DNA of 64,000 bases from Bromus sterilis (lineage: Eukaryota; Streptophyta; Magnoliopsida; Poales; Poaceae), in contig OX465597.1 of assembly GCA_950022295.1 (NCBI GenBank), positions 395,131,016 to 395,195,015 of the forward strand. Reading direction: 5' to 3'. Both the position numbers and the translations under genes were made by a program. Positions within the stretch are counted from its first letter, which is position 1. Every line of letters starts with the position of its first letter. This document shows positions 11,710 through 22,870 of the stretch, piece after piece. The notes beneath the pieces are model-generated. The model was not told the origin of the DNA, did not search any database, and saw only the letters and a program-made list of their open reading frames with translations.

Positions 11710-12674
11710 ACTCCCCCAAGCTTAGCTATTGCTTGTCCTCAAGCAATTCAGTTCAACGAACTGGACGCGACAAAGAAAACTTTGACAAACTCTTTTGCTT
11801 CATTAGATGTATATAAGCATGTACTACGAAAGAGTTTAGCAAGTTTGACACCAAGCTACTAAGACAACGCACGAAGCAATCCTTCTTTCATGTGACCAGT
11901 CACAAACAAACAAAAGTAAATAATATGTTGCTGAAAATCAATTCTAGATCACAATGCACATAGCATGAACATACTAGAGTGGTATCTCGCTAGCCTCCAT
12001 TAGTGAAGCAAAACATAAATGCAGAAACTCCTCCGGAGTTTTAAAGGAGACTAGATTTAAGAATTTAAGACTAGCACTATAACAAGCATGCTGAAGACAA
12101 TGTAGTACTTTGGGACAATGCATGTTACACTAAGAATGACAATTATGCTCTCAATAGTTGGTGCTTTGAAGAAAGAAGGTGAGACTCTCGAACCATGGAT
12201 TTTTTATGGCAAGGTTCAAAACCCGTGAAAGGAAGCAAAGACGAAACATGTGCCAGAGCTCTTGGTTATGAAAGCAGAGATAAAACTCTTTTGAGAAGTG
12301 CAACTTTCCAGTAAACGATGAACGAGAAAGTTCGCTCAATATCTCCCATGCCAACCATATTAATGCCTTTTGCTTACACATGTTCCCTTATCCATAAATC
12401 CTTTGATGGTCTACGGAACCTTTTATTTTGCCTCAAGTATGGAAGAAGGATATCGTTCCATCTATCATAAGCAGCATTTGGTCCATTTCATTACATCATC
12501 AAGTATGGGGGAGGTGTAACTCTCATTTTTTTAATTGAATAGTTAAAACTTCCGTCAAAATGTTTTTGGCATGGTAGATACTGAATTTCCCTCACCACAC
12601 CATGAGCTTGTACGGTTACAAAAGGGAAGCTTTTTGAATAAATTTTGAGATGGCACAGGAAAGTCTATATTAGG
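11710..12674 (-). mobile_element. Partial second internal region of Athila-type element (3' part)
   Basis: This stretch is closely similar to 3745-4709 (the same PPT, then the same non-coding 3' region). It stops at 12674 where another LTR element begins. The sequence corresponding to about 5222-5405 resumes at about 18416-18662. The piece corresponding to about 4710-5180 is missing, so the interruption was accompanied by a deletion of roughly 0.5 kb. Confidence 0.75.
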
Positions 12675-14505
12675 CGTAACAGCCCAGTTTTCACAAAATA
12701 AAATTTGTTTTTGGTGTGAATTGTTTGATTGTCTGATTTGTTTGCGGTGTTTGCATCCCCGATTTATCGATCGGCGATTATTTTTCCCCCTCTTATCTCG
12801 TATCGGACGGAGACCGACCCTTTCCACCCTGACACTTGACCTTGCGACACCGGGTTTCACCCAATCACCGTCGCGAAAACCGCACGAGACCAGCCGCAGC
12901 CAACGGAACGAAAACCCTGTTTAATAATTAAACGGGATATTTTTATAGGGCGCCGGAAAGTGTTTTCGGAACGGTTCCAGCGTGAGGTGAACGCCTCCGG
13001 CTTGACGCGCTGATCGCGTAGTTCGAAGTTTTACCCGAATCGGAGGTACTGCGGACCCCCGGCGGTCAGAAACGTGAGCACCGCGCGCGCGAGAGAAAAA
13101 CCGATGATGTTTTTGCAAACTGCCAGCCACCGGGGCTATATAAAGACCACCACACTCCCACCCATTTTTAGGGTTTCCCTAGCCACAAAGTTGCAGCCAC
13201 CCCCCTCACAATAGCCCATTTTTCGCTTTTCGCCCAATGAGTTCTGGACCGTCAGATCCGGAGATCCGACGGCCCGGATTGCGTCAGCTCTCCTCTCTCT
13301 CTCTCTGACCAAGAAGCCATGCCCGAAGCCGCCTCCCGCGCCCGTGTGTGTGTCTGTCGGGTAGCTCCTGGCAGATATTATTTAAAACAACTCAGGCCAG
13401 CGGAGACTTAGTTCCTTTGTTGGTCCACAGCTGGAAGCTAGGGGGCTGCCCACATCTGTTTGGGTAGCTAACCCGACCTCGTCCAGACGGTAGAGGCCGA
13501 CTCGATAGCACGGCCGGCTTTTGAGTTGGATGTCGACTCACCGGGGGCCACCCGGATTTGTGCGTTATTAGTTAGAGGGACCTGTCGTTTCGGATCTCTT
13601 GGGACTAAATCATAAAATGGTTGCCTATCATGGGTAGCAACTGAGAGAGATGGGCATGCATGCAGAGCCTCATAATGGGCAGTTGGTACACCCCTGCAGG
13701 GTTAAATCTTTTCGAGAAGCCGTGTCCACGGTTATGGACGACTTGAGACCTACTCCTTGTTCATAGACAACAACAACTGAGATAATCTTAATATAACTTG
13801 ATCAACGTGTGCGTGTGCCTTGACTGCTTCTTCTTCGTCGGGATGCGAAGAGGAGGACAAGGATAGGATAGGTGTTATGTTTGCGTAAGTAGTTGATAGC
13901 AAGACTTGTTGGAGGCGATTCCTCATCGAATGCTTGGCTTCTTACCTTACTCTCTAGATTGTTAGCCACTTCATAAATGCTAGTGCGGCAGCAACCTCAC
14001 CACTTACCTCATCCTTACCGTAAACTACTAGTTGTCCTAGAATGACGAGTGATGAAGTCCTTGCTGGGTCAGATGACCACTACAGTTGGATGCTGAGTAC
14101 TTCTGTACTCATGATACTAACCCCAAACTCTTTTCAGGGTTCCGATCGACAACAGGTATGGTGATCGACGTTTCACGTGGAGACTCGACGACAACTAGTT
14201 AGGCGGATCCCGGCGGAGGGCCTGGACCCGTGTGGTTATGGGATCGATGCTTTTATCTTTGCCACTAGGAATTTGGTTGTAGTCTGTACACAGACATGTA
14301 TCTTCCGCTGTTATATTGTATTAAGGAAGTTGTATGCCGATTGTATGAGATGTTGTATCCTTGTATCTGTAATGTTTTGGTATCATGTTGGAAATCCGGG
14401 GCATATGGCTATGTCATATGTCGCGGTGGGACCGATATGTGCTTCGTCCCCGGGTCTGGGTGGAAACACCTAGATCTGGAACAGTACCGCATATCGGGCC
14501 TTACA
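12675..14505 (+). repeat. 5' LTR of nested LTR retrotransposon (short variant)
   Basis: It starts (T)GTAACAGCCCAG, with the first T changed to C, ends GGCCTTACA at 14505, and is followed by an initiator-Met-type PBS. The first part (to about 13343) and the last part (from about 13867) match 15106-15790 and 17795-18415 closely. The 520 bp in between have no counterpart in the other LTR. Length is 1831 bp. Confidence 0.75.
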
Positions 14506-15105
14506 ACTTGGTATCAGAGCCTTACCGACCGTAGGATCCCTTTTCTGGTCGAAGTCGAGTCTAGACAAAAACTATTTTGTAGCTACTAAGTTAGTTATCG
14601 GAGAGTAGGAATCTTTTACTCCTTACCCTTACTCTGGTCAGGACAAGTGCCGTAAGTGTTCTAACTCTCGACTTATCCCCTTTCAAACCTTTAGGATCTC
14701 GAGAGTGTGGAGTTTCGGAACCGTTACAATGCCTTGCTTGCAGCGTATTGTCTCGATTCCAATCTCAGGTTGGGAATTCCTGTAGTATATTTAGCTTCTC
14801 TGATTTTGGGAATCATCTGGGTCGTCCTTTGCCCTCCCTCCTTTTTCCCAGTGTTTTCACGACTTGCGTCGAAAATCACTATCCCTTGATCTGGTTTTCT
14901 CGATCGTTCTTCCTCTTGTCACTGACGGTTTCGTTTTTCCGACGATGTCGTCTCTCTGCGGAAACTTATCTCAACGGAAGTTCGACGTCGACATGGAGCA
15001 GAGTCCCTTGTTGGTGGTGTTGAAGATTGTCGACTCTCTTTTCTCCCCCTCTCCCCCAGATCGTCCTGGATCTCGGGACGGGATCCCTTGTTGGTGGTGT
15101 TGTAT
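14506..15105 (+). mobile_element. Short non-coding internal region of nested LTR element
   Basis: Only 600 bp separate the two LTRs. No gag or pol motif is seen, and there is no clear polypurine tract before 15106. An 18-bp direct repeat (CCCTTGTTGGTGGTGTTG) occurs at about 15003 and again at about 15086, immediately before the second LTR. The element is therefore non-autonomous or heavily deleted, with most of its internal region lost. Confidence 0.65.
14509..14522 (+). other. Primer binding site, initiator tRNA-Met type
   Basis: TGGTATCAGAGC lies four bases after the LTR end at 14505. This is the standard PBS complementary to plant initiator methionine tRNA. It shows that the nested element is on the plus strand. 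Confidence 0.85.
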
Positions 15106-18100
15106 TGTAACAGCCCAGTTTTCACAAAAAAATAAAAAAAAATGTTTTTGGTGTGAATTATTTGATTGTCTGATTTGTTTGCGGTGTTTGCATCCCCGAT
15201 TTATCGATCGGCGATTATTTCCCCCCCTCTTATCTCGTATCGGACGGAGACCGACCCTTGCCACCCTGACACTTGACCTTGCGACACCGGGTTTCACCCA
15301 ATCACCGTCGCGAAAACCGCACGAGACCAGCCGCAGCCAACGGAACGAAAACCCAGTTTAATAATTAAACGGGATATTTTTTATAGCGCGCCGGAAAGTG
15401 TTTTCGGAACGGTTCCAGTGCGAGGTGAACGCCTCCGGCTCGACGCGCTGATCGCGCAGTTCGAAGTTTTACCCGAATCGGAGGTACTGCGGACCCCCGG
15501 CGGTCAGAAACGTGAGCACCGCGCGCGCGAGAGAAAAATCGATGATGTTTTTGCAAACTGCCAGCCACCGGGGCTATATAAAGACCACCACACTCCCACC
15601 CATTTTTAGGGTTTCCCTAGCCACAAAGTTGCAGCCACCCCCCTCACAATAACCCATTTTTCGCTTTTCGCCCAATGAGTTCTGGACCGTCAGATCCGGA
15701 GATCCGACGGCCCGGATTGCGTCAGCTCTCCTCTCTCTCTCTCTCTCTCTGACCAAGCAGCCATGCCCGAAGCCGCCTCCCGCGCCCGTGGGCGTAGCCA
15801 ACGCCGCCGGCCCGATGCAGCGGCCACCGGAGCAGCAGCAAGGAGCCGCGCCCAGCCCCTCCTTCCTCCTCTCCCTTCGCCTCTCCTCTCTTTCCCCCTC
15901 CTCCCTCTCTCTAACTCCTCTCCCCCGCAGGAACCAGCAGCGCCATGGCCGCCCGAGCTTGATGTCAGCCGGCCCGAGCACGCGCCGCCGCGCGCCACGG
16001 CCACCCCGGTGACCTCGTCGGCGCTCCCTCCGGTCTCCTCCGCCGCGCCTCCTCCTCCTAGCCTCCACAGCCGCCCCTCCTCGCCATGGCAAGCCGGCCG
16101 GCGAGCCGAGCCAACCGGCGCCGCCGCCATGCCCGTCCCGTGCGGGGACGAGGAGGCTGCCCGAGCGAGCCAGGCCAGCCAGGTGGGCCGCCAGTCCAGC
16201 CGCCCCCAAGGCCCACAATCCAGTGCCAGGCCGTCCAGTTGGGCCGAGCCCAATGGGTGGGGCATTTTTCTTTTTTTTTAGTTGTTTTATTATTTTTCCT
16301 GCTGCTTTTTTTTTCTAAGTCCCTGAAAATTGTGTGCTGATTCGATTCCGCGTTGACGATAGCAAGCGATCCGTAGCCCGGATGACTTCGCGCCCAAAAG
16401 ACGAATTGTTTAGAATTGCGTGTACTTTAATTCATCTTTTGTGATCATTTGCATTTGAGCTCATCTTGATTATGTAATTGTGTGCTGAACAGGGCATCAG
16501 GCCGTTAAACTGCTACTTTTTCCTGTTTAGTGCTGCTGTTATTATTTTGTTGCAAATTTGCATGATGATTGTAACAAATCCATGAGGCCTATTGCATTGA
16601 TTCCTTTTGCGTTGCGTTAAGCAATGTTTATACTTCAGTTTCATGCATTCACATGCCATATTTTCATGCTACATCATGTTTATATCTTGCTCCAAAGTAG
16701 CTATCCTGATGTTATTGTGCTGTTATTGCTGAAACTGTTATTTTGTTGCAAATTCGGTCGACGAGTGTGTCGCGACCGTTTATCGGAATTGAGTGATTCC
16801 AATTGCATATTGTTAAGCATCATGTCTACTTTCATCCCATGTATTGCATTGCCATGATATGCTTGCTGGTCATATAGATTTTTAGCTCCAAAGTTGCTAT
16901 GCTGCTGTTTTGACAGCCACCTCTGTTTTTCTCTAAGTCTGTTACTTTGCGATGACATGTTGTTTGCTTAATATCTTTTGATCTATGATATCTTTTTGCA
17001 TGATTCTTTTTGCCATGCCTTCCATGTCATGTCTACTTTAATTTCATGTCATTTGTGATCATGTTTGCATTGATTAACCTGTTTATGCGTTGCTCTAAAG
17101 TGTGCTTTGTGATGTTGGCAGTTTGTGCCCGTAACTTGTTTTGCTTGTATCTTTTTAACCGTAACTCCGTTTGGAGTGTTCTTTATATGTAACTTGATTA
17201 GTTTTTCGTGTACTTTGTGTTTATGCTATTGTTTGCTGTTGTTAACCAACCTAAAATATGGTTTAGGGCAGAACAGTACCAAATCCTTTAATCATCGTGC
17301 GGCACTTAGTGTTATGCCATGTTTAGGTTGTGCCCCACTTAAATTGACTAGCATAGATAGTTTACTTTGTGCTTCACCTCTTGACCTGTTTGTGTGCTAT
17401 GCCATGCTTGCTTGAGTTGCCATGTTAATAACCGTTGGTTGGTCACCTGTAGCTAAACAACTTGAACCACCGTAAACGTGCGGTATTCGTCGTGTGTGAC
17501 CGATACCCCACTTAAACTGTTAGTAACCGTTCTCGACGATAGATCTGTATCACGTTGCCGTGCCTTGTGTTGCCTCTTTGATCTTGTATTGCTCCGTAAT
17601 AATAGTGGTGCACCGTTGATTGCTTTCCAGTGTTTACTTCTTGTGTGCTCCCGCGGGTACCTCTCGGAGACGATGCGAGCGTGCGATCGACTACACCTTC
17701 GGAACCCGACTTATCAACAGGCAAGGACTATACATTACTTATGATCCATTCTATTTCAACCAGCGGTTTGCATGCTAGTCTAGGTTAGGTTCGATAGGTG
17801 TTATGTTTGCATAAGTAGTTGATAGCAAGACTTGTTGGAGGCGATTCCTCATCGAATGCTTGGCTTCTTACCTTACTCTCTAGATCGTTAGCCACTTCAT
17901 AAATGCTAGTGCGGCAGCAACCTCACCACTTACCTAATCCTTACCGTAAACTACTAGTTGTCCTAGAATGACGAGTGATGAAGTCCTTGTTGGGTCAGAT
18001 GACCACTACAGTTGGATGCTGAGTACTTCTGTACTCATGATACTACCCCCAAACTCTTTTCAGGGTTCCGATCGACAACAGGTATGGTGATCGACGTTTC

Positions 18101-18415
18101 ACGTGGAGACTCGACGACGACTAGTTAGGCGGATCCCGAGGGCCTGGACCCGTGTGGTTATGGGATCGATGCTTTTCTCTTTGCCACTAGGCATTTGGTT
18201 GTAGTCTGTACTCAGACATGTATCTTCCGCTGTTGTATTGTATTAAGGCAGTTGTATGCCGATTGTATGAGATGTTGTATCCTTGTATCTGTAATGTTGT
18301 GGTATCATGTTGGAAATCCGGGCCATATGGCTATGTCATATGTCGCGGTGGGACCGATATGTGCTTCGTCCCCGGGTCTGGGTGGACCTAGATCTGGAAC
18401 AGTACCGCATATCGG
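15106..18415 (+). repeat. 3' LTR of nested LTR retrotransposon (long variant, truncated end)
   Basis: It starts TGTAACAGCCCAG at 15106 and runs for about 3.3 kb. It includes a GC-rich block with proline/alanine-rich open frames (15760-16280), then a T-rich leader-like segment (16260-17740), and then the same 3' block as the other LTR. The last bases are missing: it stops in GCATATCGG where the other copy continues to CCTTACA. Sequence of the interrupted Athila-type element follows directly. Confidence 0.7.
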
Positions 18416-18662
18416 CTTTTCTTGTACAAGCATATGTACAAAAGTAGAAACGAAAAAAGTAGAAACGAAAAAAGTTCATACCGGCTTTTCTTGTTGCGTC
18501 CCTTCCGTCGAACTTCGTCATTACTACCTTGTCACTTGCACGACCGAACGTAGGAAATATATAATCAGATGCCATCACGGACTCGAGATGAACTCTGAAA
18601 ACAAAACAAACTAAAGAGAAAAAGAAAATCTTTTGGGGATTTTTCAAAGGCTAAGTAAAAGA
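18416..18662 (-). mobile_element. Resumed fragment of Athila-type internal region
   Basis: This stretch matches about 5180-5405 (tract with CAAGCATATGTACAAAAG, then GTTGCGTCCCTTCCGTCG, then the adenine-rich segment before GCTAAGTAAAA). It contains a small local duplication of the AAGTAGAAACGAAAA unit. At about 18663 it abuts integrase sequence of the Tat-type element. Confidence 0.7.
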
Positions 18663-18829
18663 AAAAGCTAGGGGACGGATCTTCCTGTTGTGGTAGTGGC
18701 GCAGCTTCTGCTGTTATATTGCCGACCTGGACAAGGCCAGGAGTCATGCTTCTTCTCTTAGATCGACGCCATCCTCTCGAGCTTCCTTGACTTCTGCCTC
18801 CGTGTACATGGCGTGACGAGGTGAGTCGA
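18663..18829 (-). pseudogene. Tat-type integrase C-terminal fragment (beyond CACTA insertion)
   Basis: On the minus strand this encodes HAMYTEAEVKEAREDGVD and then a QQKLRHYHNR-like segment typical of the region after the integrase core of Gypsy elements. Two in-frame stops lie within it. It joins in frame to the integrase at 23288 when the CACTA element and one CGA copy are removed. The remaining pol C-terminus and the 3' LTR of the element are absent, cut at about 18663. Confidence 0.75.
18827..18829. other. Target-site duplication (left) of CACTA element
   Basis: CGA immediately precedes CACTACTAGG here, and CGA recurs at 23288-23290 after the right terminus. A 3-bp duplication is characteristic of CACTA superfamily insertion. 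Confidence 0.85.
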
Positions 18830-19308
18830 CACTACTAGGATAATGACCTTCAGCAGTGCGAGGTAAGGGCCCATTAGCAGTGCGGGGTACCCGCGTTGTA
18901 GATAACGCGCCGATGCTGACTTCCATCTACAGCGCGGGGCTAACTGTTCAATTAGTAGCGCGGTCCTAGCACACGGCGCTGCAGAACTGCACTTCCACTA
19001 GCAGCGCCTCTAGCCAGCCCGCGCTGCATGTACATTTTTAGCATTTTTGTTTATTCTGCAATATTATTTGTTTATACAGTTTTTTATAAATGTCCAGCAT
19101 ACACACATAACATTTATATACACACACACATATAAACCACATCATATCATAGAGCACAACAATAAGTTTACCTATATATATATATATATATCATCTTATG
19201 ATCATAATATCCAACACAAAGATTTTTTATTACTACTAACTAGGACCTAATCCAACACTAGTACGAATTCTCTAACAAGATAATATTTAACAACAAGTAC
19301 GAAACAAC

Positions 19309-20283
19309 CTACTCCTCAACCTCGAAAGGGTAAATGTAAAAAAACCAAAAAACACCTCGATTTCCATAATGTAATATGGAGAACATCTTGTCCCAAGCTT
19401 TTATATTCTTCGGAATCACTATCCTTTGCCATCCTTTGATTCTTAAGCAGCCACCATCTTGTTCACTTTCAGTGTTGTATTCAGTCTTGAAGAGTACTTC
19501 CCATGGTCGTGGAGAAAAAAATGTAAGCTCGCCTCTACGAGGCATCCACCTAGGCACATATGGTTTCGGGATCCTCTGTTCAAAACATATGACTAAAATA
19601 CTTAGTAATGCAGTATAGTTAATCTTAGGTGAAAAGATTTCTAAAAATGATGGACTAGTGACAGAATAGTAAAAAATCTCACCATGTTCGAATCTTTTAC
19701 ATATCTCGGAAACAACTCAACAAAAAATGGCACATATGGTGTATAAGATTCGCCAGCGTCATAATAGTTTTCAAAACCAGCTAAATCTTTAAGAACTTTG
19801 ATGTACTCATCTTGTTCATCCATTGTTAGGTCAAAGCCACCATTATAAAAAGCATTATCAAACATCTTGCGTACATCGTTCGGAGCATAGAGATAAACTG
19901 GCAATTATAAATAAGTTGTCAACTTGAGAAGCAAGGAAATCAGGAAGAAAACAAGTCAAATTTGTTTAAAAACTCACATTAAGATAGAACTAGCTTCTTG
20001 GCGTCCACTAGCATCCAAATATCCTTATTTCGAAATTTAATCCCATCTCGACGACGAGGTCCAAGATCAAAGGTTATTTGCATGCCCTCCTCTAATGCAT
20101 ATGACTTGCATAATGCATACCAATTTGGACAAGAAAAATAAGTGCATCAAGCTTTATTAGTGACCTCGATCTTTAAAGTAATTCCATATTTTGTCGTCTT
20201 TAGTTTGACTTCTTTAATTTCATTCTCTTTCCAATCATCGAATTTAACAAAGTCACATACGTGATGTCTTGCATAGCATGGGA
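19309..20283 (-). pseudogene. B3-domain-like gene carried by the CACTA element, degenerate
   Basis: Three exon-like blocks run on the minus strand. The last (19309-19575, 89 codons with a TAG stop) looks like a B3 DNA-binding domain: it opens RIPKPYVPRWMPRRGELTF, continues to LRIKGWQRIVIPKNIKAWD and ends FWFFYIYPFEVEE. The middle block (19683-19897) joins it through a clean GT donor and AG acceptor in phase 0. The first block (about 19980-20283) has HVCDFVKFDDW and GMQITFDLG...DIWMLVD, and contains two in-frame stops. REM-type B3 proteins are plant transcription factors. This copy is read as a captured or co-amplified gene that is now broken. The B3 assignment is by pattern only. Confidence 0.5.
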
Positions 20284-20829
20284 TGCGCTAGTTAATTATA
20301 AAAAAATACACGTCAAAATAGAAGTTGCTTTAATTGAAGAATTCTTAAATAAGAAGATGTCACAAAAGTTGTATATACCGCTATTTTTTCGAACTCGCGC
20401 GTAAGCGTGAGGGAGAAGTATCTTTCTGCTCCTCTGTTTGGCGCCCGCACTCTTGAACCCATAGCCTCGAGCAGGATGGGGCCATGGTCTGCCCCTAGCT
20501 GCCAAACATATTTCTTATTATTTTCTTAGGAGCTGAGCTGAGCTGAAGAGAACCCCTGACTGCTTTGCCTGACTGCTGGTGCTGATGGTTAGGCTTGAAC
20601 TTCTTGAAAACTGGTCGCTGAGTAGACTAACTTCCCTCCCAATGACTCCTCTTCTGATCGAGGAGCTCAGGTCCATCTTGTGCTCACAATACATCTTATT
20701 TAGCAGGACATCTGGGCTCTTTAGAGAAAGGCGAATTCTCTACTTGTTAACCATGGATGCCAGTTATATTTACTTATAGAGTTAAGAACAAGCCCACTTT
20801 CCATATCCCTTTCGTCCGGATGATCGATT

Positions 20830-20985
20830 GCCTCATTCTTCTTCGAAAAATAAGTGCATTTGGCCATTGTGTTTTTCCAACTTTCTTTCTTCATCTCCAT
20901 CCAACTTCTTCAGATGCTTGTCGCACCGACTTGATTTATCGTCACAATAGTCGCACGAGGGGATTCCATCGGCGTCGTCGGTCAT
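20830..20985 (-). other. Short open segment upstream of the B3-like blocks, possible first exon
   Basis: From an ATG at 20985 the minus strand reads MTDDADGIPSCDYCDDKSSR and continues lysine/glutamate-rich for about 50 codons. It includes a C-x2-C...C pattern. It lies in the same orientation as the B3-like blocks and just downstream of the first hairpin unit, so it may be the first exon of that gene. No splice connection to the next block could be verified. Confidence 0.35.
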
Positions 20986-21024
20986 TTTTTGTGTTCATAA
21001 TTCAAAAGATTAGCCATATACACA

Positions 21025-22312
21025 AGCAACTATAGGGATGGAGCAAGCGAGCCAAGTAAGATGCATAAGTTCCTTACTTGTGAATATCACAAGGCTCACT
21101 CGACCAACCCTGCAGTCACATGGTGTCACAACGGTTTTAATTATTCTTAAAAAGGAACACACATATCGGTTTTTATCTCATACTTAGGTTGAACACACAC
21201 AAGCAACTACAGGGATGGCGTTAACGAGCCAAGTAGGATGCAAAAGATTCGTATTTGTGTATATCACAAGGCTCGCTAACTCATCCCTGCTGTCACATTG
21301 TGTCACAACGATTTTAATCATCGGCATTTAAAACAAAAGGAAAAACAGATGAACTCAAATAAAATGCAACAATAATATTTTATCTTATAATATCACTAAT
21401 ATTTCTCGAATAATCTAGTCAATGCAACAATAATATCACCAATACATCTCGACTACAACATCTAGGAAATTCACTACTACATCTCGAAAAATCAAACTCG
21501 ACGACGACCCAGAGCCAAGCCGCGGGCGGTAAACACCCAAAGATAAGGATCCGCCACAGGAACATAGCTCAGGTGAGAGCCGTGAAGAATCTGCCAGGTA
21601 TTGGCCGAGGAGAACCCGGCTTCCAACGCAACCAAGTAGTGACGGACGTGCTTGTCTTTCTCCCTGACCCGGCGACGTACCACCTCCTCGGGGGCCGGCT
21701 CCCTCTGACCGACTGTGGCCCACGTGACCGCCACCAAAGAAGCTCCGGGTCGACGACAGGACCCGGAATCCTCACCAAGCGGCGCGCCCCGAAAACCACC
21801 CCCAGTGCCAGCCCGGGGGAGCCCAGTGCTGGACATTGCGCATCCCATCAAGCAGGTGCTCTCTGCCGCGGCGACGGGGATGCGGGCCAGGCATCGTCGC
21901 CGAGAACTTATTAATATACAAAGTTTTATTAAAATGAACGAGTGAAAAAATTATACTAATTAACAAAATAAGACAAAAGTACTTTTAAATAATGCGTCAT
22001 ACTTAGATTGGACACATAAACGATTCCCGGGAGAGTGTGACGGCAAATCCAAGCAGAATGCACAAGTTCCATACGTGTACATATTACAAGCGTTTGCCTC
22101 ACACTCTCCCCGATGTCACATAGTGTCACAATATATTTGAATAATCGGCATTCTAAAAAATGAGAAAAAGTAATGATACAATCTCAATTAGTGCCTCATA
22201 TTTAGATTGGACACATAAGCGAATCAGGGGGAGCATGGCAGCTACACAAGTAGGATTCATAAGTTCCGTACTTGTACATATCACAATGGTAGTTGCACGC
22301 TCTCCCCCGATG
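21025..22312. repeat. Array of four hairpin units with shared scaffold and different stems
   Basis: Four units, at about 21029-21114, 21207-21292, 22026-22112 and 22224-22310, share the same architecture. A conserved flank (GAACACACAAGCA-like or GGACACATAA-like) is followed by a stem of about 20-24 bp, a loop of about 40 bp containing AAGTAGGAT...ACTTGTGTATATCACAA, the complementary stem, and TGTCACATAGTGTCACAA. Stem sequences differ between units but pair within each unit. The stem of the second contains GGGATG...CGAGCC and that of the third GGGAGAGTGTGA. The first two sit about 180 bp apart and the last two about 200 bp apart, separated by the GC-rich segment. Confidence 0.75.
21480..21905. 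other. GC-rich segment inside the CACTA element
   Basis: This GC-rich block splits the hairpin array. An open frame on the minus strand (21851-21492) includes KHVRHYLVALEAGFSSANTW and LHGSHLSYVPVADPYLWV, which look like real protein sequence rather than random coding. The family is not recognised. It may be a captured gene fragment or part of a CACTA-encoded protein. Confidence 0.35.
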
Positions 22313-22639
22313 TCACATAATGTCACAATATATTTAAATCATTGACATTTCTAAAAAATAGCAAAAGTTTATATGACATTTTTATATGACATTTCCTAAT
22401 ATAAGTTTGCTCAACAAAAATCCTAATTATATCAATATGCTAAAAAAAATTGTAATTACCCCAATATGCTAAAAAAATCCTAATTAACTCAATATGCTAA
22501 CAAAAACTTTAATTGGCTAAAAAATCTATCTATCTAAACTGCTCTATATTTGAATACAACTTTGGCATGCTAACCTAACTAACAAGTAATTACAACTAAC
22601 TAAAATACTAGCCTAACTAAAGCATTTGTGAGAGGGGAT

Positions 22640-22870
22640 TGAGATGGAAGCTTACCAGTGGGCAGTGGCGGCGGTGTGGAGGAGCAGGACGCCCGGTGTC
22701 CGAGGAGCGCGGGGCGGCGGCGGCGTGGAGGAGTCGGGCGGAGAAGGCGGTGTGGAGGAGCGGGGCGGCCGACGTCGTGGAGCAGCAGGGCGGCTGGCGT
22801 CGTGGAGGAGCGAGCGTGGCGACGGCGACGAGAGGGTGCGGACGGGCGTTGCGAGAGTGTGATAGTGAGA
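22640..22870. repeat. GC-rich imperfect repeat near the right end of the CACTA element
   Basis: Short units built around GCGGNGTGGAGGAGC are repeated with variation, leaving all three plus-strand frames partly open. No protein is inferred. The repeat lies between the hairpin array and the right subterminal AGCGCGG motifs. Confidence 0.6.

Noticed and set aside
15763..16281. Open frame of 172 codons rich in proline, alanine and serine
   Set aside because: It lies inside the long LTR variant in a GC-rich block open in several frames on both strands. Low-complexity composition and no domain suggest a compositional artefact.
21025..22312. CRISPR-like array (repeated scaffold with variable segments)
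   Set aside because: The genome is a plant nuclear genome, there are only four units, and the variable parts are paired stem arms, not single spacers between identical repeats.
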